Source: Mucilaginibacter sp. UBA4741 (GTDB taxonomy: Bacteria; Bacteroidota; Bacteroidia; Sphingobacteriales; Sphingobacteriaceae). Taken from it: DNA of 11,862 nucleotides. This document shows, piece by piece, positions 4,951-11,862 of the stretch (position 1 is its first letter; each line of letters opens with the position of its first letter). Both the position numbers and the translations under genes were made by a program. Below the pieces are notes generated by a model, which saw nothing but the letters and a program-made list of their open reading frames with translations, made no database searches and was not told the DNA's origin. The stretch is from the NCBI GenBank assembly GCA_002403905.1, contig DHIR01000063.1, forward strand, positions 1 through 11,862, given 5' to 3'.

Positions 4951-7407
4951 ATGGAAGAGAATACAATAGACCCCGAATTAGAAAAAGAGATAGTTGCAGC
5001 GGATGATGATACATTTCAACACGTTAATAATCCGATCATTGGAATAAAACCCATTATAAAAAAGTACCTGGGTATCCCCAATCATGCAGACCAGATAGGT
5101 AATAAATTTTTCTTTACAGATGGCGAAGCAAAAGTTGAAATTGTTGTTGTTACCGATGAAATAATACGGGTTAGATTAGCGCCCCATGGTGTTTTTTTGG
5201 AAGAGTTTTCATACGCGGTACCTAAGTTGGTACAAACGGCTACAGCGTTTACTTTATTTGAAAATGATGCAGAGTTTCGCGTGTCAACAGGTGTAATTAA
5301 CTGTCATATACGCAAGCAAGATTTCTTTATATCTTTTTCTGATAGAAATGATAAGGTTACCAGTATTGATGCGGTGCCTATGCACTGGGAAGAAAATGTT
5401 GCTTTTGGCGGTTATTACGTTTTTTGTACAAAAACCTGCGCGCCCGAAGAGAGCTTTTTTGGCTTAGGTGATAAACCAACGGAACTGAATTTAAAAGGTA
5501 AAAGGTTTGTTAACTGGAATACAGATGCTTATTCTTTCCAGTGGAACCAGGACCCTATATATCGCACCATACCTTTTTATATCAGTATAAACGAAGGCAT
5601 CTCGCATGGTATTTTCTTCGACAATACCTTTAAATCCCATTTTGATTTTGGTGCCGAAGAAAAAAATAAAACCAGCTTTTGGGCTGATGGCGGCGAATTA
5701 CAATACTATTATATCCACGGCCCGCACATGATGGACGTGGTTAAAAATTATCATATTATAACCGGTACCCATCCAATGCCGCCACTTTGGGCATTTGGGT
5801 ACCACCAATGCCGCTGGAGTTATTACCCGGAGGCTAAGGTTAGGGCCATTGCTAAAACTTTCCGTAAAGAACAGATTCCTTGTGATGGTATATACCTGGA
5901 TATTGATTATATGGATGGCTACCGTTGCTTTACCTGGAACAAAAAGTATTTTCCTGACCCTGTAAAGATGGTGAAGGAATTGGCTGCCGATGGTTTTAAA
6001 ACAGTAGTGATTATTGACCCGGGAATACGTGTGGATGATAATTATTGGGTGTTTAAAGAGGGTAAAGAAAATCGCTATTTCTGCCGCCGAAGTGATGATT
6101 ACTTTATGGAGGGCCATGTTTGGCCGGGCCGTTGCCAGTTTCCTGATTTTACCAACCCTGAAGTTAGAGAATGGTGGGGTGGATTATTCCAGGGATTAGT
6201 TGATGCCGGCGTTGCCGGTGTATGGAACGATATGAATGAGCCTGCCGTATTTGGCACCAGCACATTCCCTGATGATGTACGTCACCAGTATGACGGGCAT
6301 CGCGGATCGCATCGTAAGGCGCATAATGTTTATGGTATGCAAATGGTACGCGCTACTTACGAAGGTTTGCGCACCATCATGAAAAATAAACGTCCGTTTA
6401 CTATTACCAGGGCGGGTTACTCGGGCGTGCAGCGCTACTCGTCTGTTTGGACGGGTGATAATGTGGCTACCTGGGAGCATTTAAAATTGGGTAATATACA
6501 GTTACAGCGCTTGTCTATGTCGGGTATTTCGTTTTGTGGTACAGATATAGGTGGCTTTAGTGGTGAGCCTGATGGCGAGCTATTTACACGCTGGATACAA
6601 ATGGGCACCTTCTCGCCGTTTATGCGCGCGCACTCTGCCGGTGATACCAAGGAACGTGAGCCATGGAGCTTTGGCGAGCCTTATACTTCTATCAATCGTA
6701 AGTTTATTGAACTGCGTTATAAGCTGATACCTTATTTATACTCAACCTTCTGGGAGCATCACCGTTATGGTTTCCCTATTTTAAGGCCGATAGTAATGCA
6801 GGAGCAAATTGAATCTGATAACTATTTCCGCCAGGATGAGTTTACTTATGGTGATAAAATATTGATTTGCCCGGTATTAGAACCTGGGCAAAAAAGCCGT
6901 ATAGTTTACCTGCCGGTTGGCAAGTGGTACAACTTCTGGACGTTGGAACTGGTTGACGGCGGTAAAGAGGTAGAAGTAATTACACCACTAGAAACTATAC
7001 CGATTTTTGTAAAAGGCGGCTCTGTGATACCAGAATACCCGGTAATGCAATATGTAGGCGAAAAAGAAATTGAAGAAGTTATACTGAATGTTTATTACAG
7101 CGATTACGAAGCGAACTCTTTCTTCTTTGAAGATTATGGCGAAACGTTTGCTTATGAGCAGGATATATACTCTGAGAAAAAATTCGCGGTAAATGGTAAT
7201 AAATCCAGCTTTACCATACAGCAAAGCATGGAAGGTTTGTATACGCCGAGGTATGAAACGTATAAGTTTAATGTAGAAGGTTTGCCGTTTAAGCCTTCAA
7301 AAATTACAGTTGATGGTAAAATCGTTAAAGGCTTTGCTATTAATGCCGATAAAATACTGGAATTTAAATACAGTAAGAATTTTAAGAAAATAGAAATAGC
7401 TAAATAG
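4951..7407 (+). CDS. GH31 family alpha-glucosidase
   Basis: Retaining alpha-glycoside hydrolase of family 31, most likely an alpha-glucosidase releasing glucose from the ends of maltodextrin or glycogen-type chains. The 818 residues comprise an N-terminal beta-sandwich (about 1-230), the catalytic barrel (about 250-600) and C-terminal beta domains. Landmarks: DIDYMDGY (317-324) at the substrate pocket, WNDMNEP (425-431) with nucleophile D427, VWTGDN (499-504) with acid/base D503, and the MGTFSPFMRAHS segment lining the active site. The ATG at 4951 begins MEENTIDPELEKEI with no signal peptide, predicting a cytoplasmic enzyme acting on internal or imported glucans. A TTG at 4870 would add 27 residues of poor signal-peptide character and is less likely. 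A strong terminator follows, so glgB 201 bp downstream is probably transcribed separately, though the shared glucan theme is clear. The family is certain; the exact bond preference is inferred. Confidence 0.96.
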   Translation: MEENTIDPELEKEIVAADDDTFQHVNNPIIGIKPIIKKYLGIPNHADQIGNKFFFTDGEAKVEIVVVTDEIIRVRLAPHGVFLEEFSYAVPKLVQTATAFTLFENDAEFRVSTGVINCHIRKQDFFISFSDRNDKVTSIDAVPMHWEENVAFGGYYVFCTKTCAPEESFFGLGDKPTELNLKGKRFVNWNTDAYSFQWNQDPIYRTIPFYISINEGISHGIFFDNTFKSHFDFGAEEKNKTSFWADGGELQYYYIHGPHMMDVVKNYHIITGTHPMPPLWAFGYHQCRWSYYPEAKVRAIAKTFRKEQIPCDGIYLDIDYMDGYRCFTWNKKYFPDPVKMVKELAADGFKTVVIIDPGIRVDDNYWVFKEGKENRYFCRRSDDYFMEGHVWPGRCQFPDFTNPEVREWWGGLFQGLVDAGVAGVWNDMNEPAVFGTSTFPDDVRHQYDGHRGSHRKAHNVYGMQMVRATYEGLRTIMKNKRPFTITRAGYSGVQRYSSVWTGDNVATWEHLKLGNIQLQRLSMSGISFCGTDIGGFSGEPDGELFTRWIQMGTFSPFMRAHSAGDTKEREPWSFGEPYTSINRKFIELRYKLIPYLYSTFWEHHRYGFPILRPIVMQEQIESDNYFRQDEFTYGDKILICPVLEPGQKSRIVYLPVGKWYNFWTLELVDGGKEVEVITPLETIPIFVKGGSVIPEYPVMQYVGEKEIEEVILNVYYSDYEANSFFFEDYGETFAYEQDIYSEKKFAVNGNKSSFTIQQSMEGLYTPRYETYKFNVEGLPFKPSKITVDGKIVKGFAINADKILEFKYSKNFKKIEIAK

Positions 7408-7442
7408 GACTAGGATTTATAACATTCGAGGATTATTGGATT

Positions 7443-7481
7443 AAGTCTTACGAAGTTTTAAAAACTTCGTAAGACTTTTTT
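7443..7481 (+). terminator. Intrinsic terminator after the GH31 gene
   Basis: AAGTCTTACGAAGTTTT (7443-7459) and AAAACTTCGTAAGACTT (7461-7477) are a perfect 17-bp inverted repeat around a single A, followed by T's to 7481. The lower 13 bp form a stable stem and the A/T centre forms the loop. It lies 36 bp after the GH31 stop and before the glgB promoter. Confidence 0.85.
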
Positions 7482-7507
7482 GTTTGCGTTAATCCCATCA
7501 TAATAAG

Positions 7508-7532
7508 TTATTGTTTGCGCACCAAACAATAA
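7508..7532. promoter_or_regulatory. Perfect inverted repeat over the glgB -33 box, operator candidate
   Basis: TTATTGTTTG (7508-7517) and CAAACAATAA (7523-7532) are exact reverse complements separated by CGCAC. The left arm contains the TTTG -33 box of the glgB promoter and the right arm runs up to 3 bp from the -7 box, so a bound protein would block RNA polymerase. Structure is seen directly; the regulator is unknown. Confidence 0.55.
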
Positions 7533-7543
7533 TGATATATTTG
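7514..7543 (+). promoter_or_regulatory. Bacteroidota-type promoter of glgB
   Basis: TTTG at 7514-7517 and an exact TATATTTG at 7536-7543 (TAnnTTTG) are 18 bp apart. The predicted transcription start is near 7550, giving a leader of about 60 nt. Its position just after the GH31 terminator supports an independent glgB transcript. Confidence 0.65.
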
Positions 7544-7556
7544 ATTGTTATAAATA

Positions 7557-7578
7557 AACTCATTAACTTAAATGAGTT
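7557..7578 (+). other. Small inverted repeat in the glgB leader
   Basis: AACTCATT (7557-7564) and AATGAGTT (7571-7578) are exact reverse complements with a 6-nt spacer. They lie within the predicted 5' leader of glgB, about 30 nt before the ATG. This could be an mRNA hairpin or a second operator near the transcription start. Confidence 0.35.
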
Positions 7579-7608
7579 AAATCTAAATGCCCCAAAGGGC
7601 TATCCACC

Positions 7609-9657
7609 ATGGCAAAAAAAATAGCTAAACCCGAACCTGCATCTGCGGAAGCAAAACCAGCAAAAACTGTTAAAGCCAAAGTTGTAAAAGAGAAAGTAAC
7701 GGTTAAGAAAACTGCTAAATCAACAGCTGTAACTATTATAAGTGATGAAAATAAAGCTGTAATTCCATACAGCCGTTTTAGTGATTTTGATATCGCGCTT
7801 TTTCAATCAGGCAAGCACTATAAGCTGTACGAAAAATTGGGCTCGCATGTGGTGGAGCATAATGGGGTGGTGGGTACTTACTTTGCTGTTTGGGCGCCTA
7901 ACGCACATTATGTTTCTGTTATAGCTAACTTTAATGGCTGGAACAAGGCTTCGCACGCATTATATATCCGTTGGGATGGTTCGGGTATTTGGGAAGGTTT
8001 TATACCCAATGTTGGCGTTGGCGAGATCTATAAATATTTTATCAACTCCAATACAGGCGAGGACCTGGAAAAAAGCGACCCCTTTGCTTTGCGTTGGGAA
8101 GTTCCGCCGCTTACCGGATCAATTGTAGCTGATACTTTTTATGAGTGGAAAGATGCCGGCTGGATGGCTAACCGCTATCAGCATAACGCGTTAGATAAGC
8201 CTTATTCGGTTTACGAAGTGCATTTAGGATCATGGGCACGCGATTTTGACAAGCCTGATGAGTTTTACAACTACGAGCAACTGGCAGATATGCTGGTGCC
8301 TTATGTAAAAGATATGGGCTTTACGCACGTAGAGTTTATGCCTATTGCCGAACATCCGTACTATCCAAGCTGGGGTTACCAGGTGAGCGGATATTATGCT
8401 GCATCGTCGCGCTACGGTACACCGCAGCAGTTAATGTATTTAATAGAGCGTTTTCACCAGGAAGGGATAGGTGTGATATTAGATTGGGTGCCTTCGCATT
8501 TCCCCGGGGATGCAATGGCGTTGTACAATTTTGACGGCACGCATTTATATGAGCACGCCGATATGCGCAAAGGCTTTCATCCGGACTGGAAATCATACAT
8601 ATTTAATTACGGACGTAACGAAGTTAGGGCGTTTTTAATAAGTAACGCCATATTTTGGCTGGATAGGTACCATGTTGATGGTTTACGTGTTGACGCGGTG
8701 GCCTCTATGCTTTACCTGGATTACTCGCGTGAGGCAGGAGAATGGGAGACTAATATTTATGGCGGTAATGAAAATTTAGAAGCCGTATCGTTTTTAAAAG
8801 AATTTAATGAGGCTTGCTATAGCCACTTTCCGGACATACAAACTATTGCCGAAGAATCAACTTCATTTACAGGCGTAAGCCGCCCTGTATTTTTAGGCGG
8901 ACTTGGTTTTGGTATGAAATGGATGATGGGCTGGATGCATGATACCATAAAGTATTTCTCTGAAGACCCGATCAACAGAAAATATCACCACAGCGTACTT
9001 ACTTTTAGCTTGCTATACGCCTTTACCGAAAACTTTATGCTGCCTTTCTCGCATGACGAGGTGGTATATGGCAAAGGCTCCATGCTACGCAAAATGCCCG
9101 GCGATGAGTGGCAACAATTTGCCAACCTGCGTTTAGTTTACAGTTATATGTTTACCCATCCGGGGGCTAAATTGTTATTTATGGGTGCCGAATTTGGGCA
9201 AGGCGATGAATGGAACTTTGAGAAAGCCTTGCCATGGCACGTGTTATCATATCCAAATCATCAGGGGATACGCCAAACAGTAATGGCACTTAATCAGTTA
9301 TACAAAACTGAACCGGCTTTATATGAAAAGGCTTTTGCTCCCGAAGGCTTTGAATGGATAGATGGTGGTAATGCCAACGATTCTGTACTGGCATTTGTGC
9401 GTAAAGGACATGATGCTAAAAACGACTTATTGATTGTATTAAACATGACACCTGTATCTCGCCATGACTTTAGGGTGGGTGTACCAGCAGCCGGTAATTG
9501 GAAAGAGATATTTAACTCGGACACGCAGAAATTCTGGGGTAGCGGGATAACTAGTAACGGAACCTTGAAAAGCGAACCTGTTAGCTGGCATGGTAAAGAC
9601 AATTCTATTAATATAATATTACCACCACTTGCTGCATCAGTATTTAAAAGAGTATAA
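7609..9657 (+). CDS. glgB: 1,4-alpha-glucan branching enzyme (GH13) with Lys-rich N-terminal tail
   Basis: Creates alpha-1,6 branches in glycogen by cutting alpha-1,4 chains and transferring the piece, in the cytoplasm. The 682 residues comprise a basic Lys/Ala/Val tail (about 1-45), a CBM48 beta-sandwich (about 75-165, with GTYFAVWAPNAHYVSVIANF, 89-108), the GH13 barrel (about 200-570) and a C-terminal beta domain. Catalytic residues are visible: nucleophile D362 in GLRVDAVASMLYLDY, acid/base E415 in TIAEESTSF, and transition-state Asp D483 in PFSHDEVVYGKGSML. The ATG at 7609 is the only usable start, since no further Met occurs before the catalytic domain. Without the tail the length fits the family. 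The tail has 12 Lys in its first 38 residues, no obvious enzymatic role and no signal-peptide character. The gene has its own promoter and operator-like palindrome and follows the GH31 alpha-glucosidase gene. Confidence 0.98.
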   Translation: MAKKIAKPEPASAEAKPAKTVKAKVVKEKVTVKKTAKSTAVTIISDENKAVIPYSRFSDFDIALFQSGKHYKLYEKLGSHVVEHNGVVGTYFAVWAPNAHYVSVIANFNGWNKASHALYIRWDGSGIWEGFIPNVGVGEIYKYFINSNTGEDLEKSDPFALRWEVPPLTGSIVADTFYEWKDAGWMANRYQHNALDKPYSVYEVHLGSWARDFDKPDEFYNYEQLADMLVPYVKDMGFTHVEFMPIAEHPYYPSWGYQVSGYYAASSRYGTPQQLMYLIERFHQEGIGVILDWVPSHFPGDAMALYNFDGTHLYEHADMRKGFHPDWKSYIFNYGRNEVRAFLISNAIFWLDRYHVDGLRVDAVASMLYLDYSREAGEWETNIYGGNENLEAVSFLKEFNEACYSHFPDIQTIAEESTSFTGVSRPVFLGGLGFGMKWMMGWMHDTIKYFSEDPINRKYHHSVLTFSLLYAFTENFMLPFSHDEVVYGKGSMLRKMPGDEWQQFANLRLVYSYMFTHPGAKLLFMGAEFGQGDEWNFEKALPWHVLSYPNHQGIRQTVMALNQLYKTEPALYEKAFAPEGFEWIDGGNANDSVLAFVRKGHDAKNDLLIVLNMTPVSRHDFRVGVPAAGNWKEIFNSDTQKFWGSGITSNGTLKSEPVSWHGKDNSINIILPPLAASVFKRV

Positions 9658-9671
9658 ACAGCATTGTGAGT

Positions 9672-9803
9672 GTAAATTAGGTGATAACAGGCTGATTTAT
9701 AGTCGTTAAAAGCAAAAAATTTCGTTTGGCGCATTTTGTGTAAAAAGAAAATTACAATTAACGCCGTCTCTTTTATTTTAAACCTAAAAGGAGTAAATTA
9801 GGT
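9672..9803. repeat. Short direct repeat GTAAATTAGGT downstream of glgB
   Basis: GTAAATTAGGT occurs at 9672-9682 and again at 9793-9803, 121 bp apart. The second copy is also part of a small inverted repeat, AACCTAA (9781-9787) with TTAGGTT (9798-9804), and AACCTAA recurs at 9843-9849. The rest of this 204-bp gap shows no gene or clear terminator. A near-match -7 box, TATAGTTG, sits at 9808-9815, which could serve the small gene at 9862. Confidence 0.35.
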
Positions 9804-9861
9804 TCGTTATAGTTGATAATCAAACAATTGAGGATCAGTTATAACCTAACCCCTAATTACA

Positions 9862-10056
9862 ATGAAACGATTGTTCTCATACCTATTCGCTTTGTGCGCC
9901 CTGATTTCTCTTGCGTTGACAATTTACAAAGCAATCCCTGTTTTTCCTTATTTTAACAATGATCCCGAAATATTTATATTCGGCGGTATGTTCCTGGTTT
10001 TTTATTACCTGGCCTATAGAACCAGCAAGACCAAAAAAGACAGTGAGTTAACTTAG
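9862..10056 (+). CDS. Small two-helix membrane protein, unknown function
   Basis: I do not recognise this 64-residue protein. It has a short basic start (MKR), a first hydrophobic helix at about 5-28 (LFSYLFALCALISLALTIYK), a short loop with FPYFNNDPE (28-36), a second hydrophobic helix at about 37-53 (IFIFGGMFLVFYYLAY) and a charged C-terminal tail (RTSKTKKDSELT). This predicts an inner-membrane hairpin with both ends in the cytoplasm by the positive-inside rule. The clean hydrophobic-loop-hydrophobic pattern, and the absence of any other credible frame in this gap, suggest a real gene. It is followed after 48 bp by the convergent methyltransferase gene. No functional link to neighbours is evident. 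Confidence 0.6.
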   Translation: MKRLFSYLFALCALISLALTIYKAIPVFPYFNNDPEIFIFGGMFLVFYYLAYRTSKTKKDSELT

Positions 10057-10057
10057 T

Positions 10058-10106
10058 AAGGTAAAGGTCTTATTATCGAATGATATTTACCTTGCTCCTT
10101 TACCTC
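10058..10106. terminator. Alternative stem-loops between convergent genes
   Basis: AAGGTAAA (10058-10065) can pair with TTTACCTT (10086-10093), or the overlapping GGTAAAGG (10060-10067) can pair with CCTTTACC (10097-10104). The two are mutually exclusive. Placement between two convergent stop codons suggests a bidirectional terminator, but there is no T-tract on either side, so confidence is low. Confidence 0.35.
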
Positions 10107-10596
10107 ATTTGGCCCATGCTTTATTTTCTACACCTATTCTCACCGTTAACATAGCGGCATTAAGCAGGGTGAATATTATTGCTGTATAATATAGCTGAAA
10201 TACTAAAGGGATAAGTGCTATCTCGCATACAACCTCCATATAATTAGGGTGTTTAAATATTTTGTATGGCCCTTTTTTTACAGGATATACGCCCGGTACG
10301 CGATAGATTTTTGTGTTCCAATATTTCCCCAATGATGATAGCGCCCAGAATTTAAACGATAGCACCAAAAGAAAAGCTATTAAAAACCCCCAGCTTATAG
10401 GCGTTCCGCCTCTCAAATTATACTCAACTATGATCGATATAATAAATAAGGTGTGCATAGCCACCATATACGGATAATGACTTTGCCCGTATTGTATAGC
10501 ACCGTTTTGCAACAACCATTTTTCGTTTCGGCTGGATATGTATAGTTCTGATAATCGTTGCACTATCAAAAAGGAAATGAATATTATAAAATACAT
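10105..10596 (-). CDS. Isoprenylcysteine carboxyl methyltransferase (ICMT)-family membrane protein, BpsB/YpbQ-like
   Basis: Integral membrane methyltransferase of the ICMT superfamily. In Bacillus subtilis a protein of the same family and similar size (BpsB/YpbQ), encoded beside the type III PKS BpsA, O-methylates alkylpyrones. The same arrangement here suggests the same role. The 163 residues show hydrophobic helices near 1-18, 41-60, 68-86 and 120-155, and the family's SAM-binding segment YPVKKGPYKIFKHPNYMEV (104-122), with HPNY followed by E125, then a polar C-terminus (RIGVENKAWAK). The ATG at 10594-10596 lies 2 bp after the PKS stop, so the two are almost certainly co-transcribed and possibly translationally coupled. 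It lacks any CaaX-processing context that would suggest true prenylcysteine methylation. Family assignment is good; the substrate is inferred from the neighbour. Confidence 0.85.
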   Translation of the reverse strand: MYFIIFISFLIVQRLSELYISSRNEKWLLQNGAIQYGQSHYPYMVAMHTLFIISIIVEYNLRGGTPISWGFLIAFLLVLSFKFWALSSLGKYWNTKIYRVPGVYPVKKGPYKIFKHPNYMEVVCEIALIPLVFQLYYTAIIFTLLNAAMLTVRIGVENKAWAK

Positions 10597-10598
10597 GC

Positions 10599-11660
10599 TT
10601 AGTTGTTAGTTAGCTTTAACAATACCATTTCGCTCGAAAACCCTGGCCCCATAGCCATCATTAAACCGTAACCATCTTCAAAACCTTCGCTCATAAATTG
10701 CTCCAATACATATAAAACAGTAGCGCTGCTCATGTTACCGTTATCATTCATTATGGTGCGGGTTTTATTTAAAAAATCGCCTTCAACACCTAAGGCATCG
10801 GTATATGCATCCAATACCTTTTTGCCACCGGGATGAAAAATGAAGTTTTTAATATCACTTAACTGTAAGTTGTGTTTTGCTAAAAATTCAGTAATGTCCT
10901 GCTTTACGTTCTCATGTATAAACGTAGGTATATCCTTCGAGAAAAGTACCTTAAAACCCGTATCCTGGAAATCCCAGCCCATTACATCCAACGAATCATA
11001 ATATAGTTTACTGCTGGCAGCTATGTAATCAACTTTGTTGTTTGGTTGGGTATAGTTGTCACCCTTGATAATACAAGCAGCTATACCGTCCGAGAATAAG
11101 CTTGAGCCTATAAAGTTGCTCTTGCTGTAATCACTTTTAATAAGGGTTAGTGAACATAACTCAACCGCAACTAACAAAACTACAGCATCGGGATTGGCAA
11201 TTGCCGCCATATTAGCTTTAGCCATGCCAGATACACCACCGCCACAACCCAATCCCCATAGCGGACTGCGATTAATGTGCTGGTTAAGTCGCATTTTATT
11301 TATGATCAGCGCGTCTATACTCGGCGTAGCTAAACCGGTTGTTGATACAAATATAATGTCGGTAATATCTTCTTTTTTTATCCCTGCTTTAGCTACGCAA
11401 TCTTCAATAGCCTGTACAGAATATTCGAGCGCGATTTGCAGATAATCATTATTCCGTTCCTCAAAAGTATTAGGTTCGGCGTAATAGGATAGGGGCTTAC
11501 AAAAATTACGGGTAATGATCTCTGTATTATCAAAAGCAAAAATTAAACGATCTGTTTGCGGGAAGTTGGCCGAGAAAAGATCATGCGCCTGTTTTTTTAC
11601 GTCTTGTTGTTTAGTTTTATAAGGAAGGTTTATGGTAGCTGTTGCTGCTATATGAGGCAT
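10599..11660 (-). CDS. Type III polyketide synthase (chalcone/stilbene synthase family, BpsA-like)
   Basis: Homodimeric ketosynthase that extends an acyl-CoA starter with malonyl-CoA and cyclises the product without carrier proteins. Bacterial members with neighbours like this make alkylpyrones or alkylresorcinols from fatty acyl-CoA. The 353 residues carry the full catalytic triad: C139 in WGLGCGGGVSGMAKA, H276 in FIFHPGGKKVLDAY and N309 in DNGNMSSATV. GPGFSSE (338-344) near the C-terminus is the family's cyclisation-pocket signature. The core is complete and the length is normal. The start MPHIAATATINLPY is reasonable, with no other nearby ATG in frame upstream. The methyltransferase-like gene begins 2 bp after its stop, forming a two-gene unit. 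Partner genes sometimes found with such clusters are not seen up to the right edge. I see no exact consensus promoter in the 101 bp upstream. The product's ring type and chain length are unknown. Confidence 0.95.
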   Translation of the reverse strand: MPHIAATATINLPYKTKQQDVKKQAHDLFSANFPQTDRLIFAFDNTEIITRNFCKPLSYYAEPNTFEERNNDYLQIALEYSVQAIEDCVAKAGIKKEDITDIIFVSTTGLATPSIDALIINKMRLNQHINRSPLWGLGCGGGVSGMAKANMAAIANPDAVVLLVAVELCSLTLIKSDYSKSNFIGSSLFSDGIAACIIKGDNYTQPNNKVDYIAASSKLYYDSLDVMGWDFQDTGFKVLFSKDIPTFIHENVKQDITEFLAKHNLQLSDIKNFIFHPGGKKVLDAYTDALGVEGDFLNKTRTIMNDNGNMSSATVLYVLEQFMSEGFEDGYGLMMAMGPGFSSEMVLLKLTNN

Positions 11661-11761
11661 ATGTTGTTTATAGATAGATACGCATTAAATTAGTAAACGG
11701 TTGCAGTAGTGAGGCAACATAAACATAACCCTATACAATGCTTAATAGTTTTAGGCTGCTA

Positions 11762-11862
11762 TTAATTAATAGTAACGGTTCCTTTAACAATTACATCCGT
11801 TGTTTTTACTTTTTCTTTATTACCATTTAAACCAACAATATTTATCTCAGTGGTTTTATTTC
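11762..11862 (-). CDS. 3' end of an unidentified gene (partial)
   Basis: On the minus strand, from the window edge to a TAA at 11762-11764, a frame encodes 32 residues ending VKTTDVIVKGTVTIN. The alternating polar/hydrophobic pattern (TEINIVGL, TDVIVKGTVTI) looks like beta strands, as at the end of an extracellular or beta-rich domain. The other two minus frames soon hit stops. It lies 101 bp upstream of the PKS start on the same strand. The segment is too short to name a family, and its reality as a gene is only likely. Confidence 0.45.
   Translation of the reverse strand, partial: NKTTEINIVGLNGNKEKVKTTDVIVKGTVTIN

Noticed and set aside
5698..6117. Open frame of 139 codons on the minus strand inside the GH31 gene
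   Set aside because: It lies opposite the conserved GH31 catalytic region and shows no recognisable domain, so it is a shadow of the real gene. The same applies to minus-strand frames inside glgB (8342-8596, 9294-9734).
10105..10596. True prenylcysteine (CaaX) methyltransferase
   Set aside because: Bacteria of this type lack prenylated CaaX proteins, and the 2-bp spacing to a type III PKS points to pyrone or resorcinol methylation instead.
10105..11660. PKS module as flexirubin or dialkylresorcinol (DarA/DarB) genes
   Set aside because: Those pathways use a DarA aromatase and a KAS III-like DarB. This protein has the type III PKS Cys-His-Asn pattern and GPGFS motif, and no DarA is present.
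11742..11765. TTAATAG/CTATTAA hairpin as terminator of the partial right-edge gene
   Set aside because: It has only 7 A/T-rich base pairs, overlaps the stop codon and has no T-tract, so chance is likely in such AT-rich DNA.

Overview
The window looks like chromosomal DNA of a Bacteroidota bacterium, most likely family Sphingobacteriaceae (Mucilaginibacter/Pedobacter type). This is inferred from AT-leaning composition, the absence of Shine-Dalgarno sequences before starts, several matches to the Bacteroidota promoter pattern (TTTG, then TAnnTTTG), and protein flavour (tyrosyl-tRNA synthetase N-terminus, GH31 and GlgB sequences, DHCW-type cupin). No database search was possible.

Layout. (1) 2-1363 (+): tyrosyl-tRNA synthetase whose 3' half is markedly more AT-rich and more divergent than its 5' half. 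(2) 1396-2394 (+): a RES-Xre (type II) toxin-antitoxin pair, antitoxin first, with a promoter overlapped by an 8-bp inverted repeat. A palindromic repeat of about 96 bp supplies the toxin's stop codon. (3) 2486-4606 (-): PH-SHOCT protein, LuxE/PaaK-like adenylate-forming protein and DHCW-type cupin, loosely spaced, with an 8-bp-period tandem repeat just before the LuxE-like start. (4) 4607-4950: divergent intergenic region with two hairpin/palindrome structures. (5) 4951-9657 (+): GH31 alpha-glucosidase, a strong intrinsic terminator, then glycogen branching enzyme GlgB under its own promoter, whose -33 box sits inside a perfect 10-bp inverted repeat. (6) 9862-10056 (+): a small two-helix membrane protein. 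(7) 10105-11660 (-): a type III polyketide synthase followed 2 bp later by an isoprenylcysteine-methyltransferase-family membrane protein, a pair resembling Bacillus BpsA/BpsB (alkylpyrone synthesis and O-methylation). (8) 11762-11862 (-): the 3' end of a further gene running off the window.

How the genes work together. GH31 and GlgB belong to storage alpha-glucan metabolism: one hydrolyses alpha-glucosidic bonds, the other makes alpha-1,6 branches. The terminator between them and the separate glgB promoter suggest independent control. The PKS and methyltransferase form a compact lipid-pyrone or resorcinol module. The RES-Xre pair is an autonomous NAD-targeting toxin-antitoxin unit, and its position against the anomalous 3' half of tyrS suggests past recombination or insertion there. 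I see no CRISPR array, transposase, tRNA or rRNA. Nothing here is clearly a wholly new system. The items most worth following are the mosaic tyrS, the RES-Xre control region, the palindrome on the glgB promoter and the PKS-methyltransferase pair.
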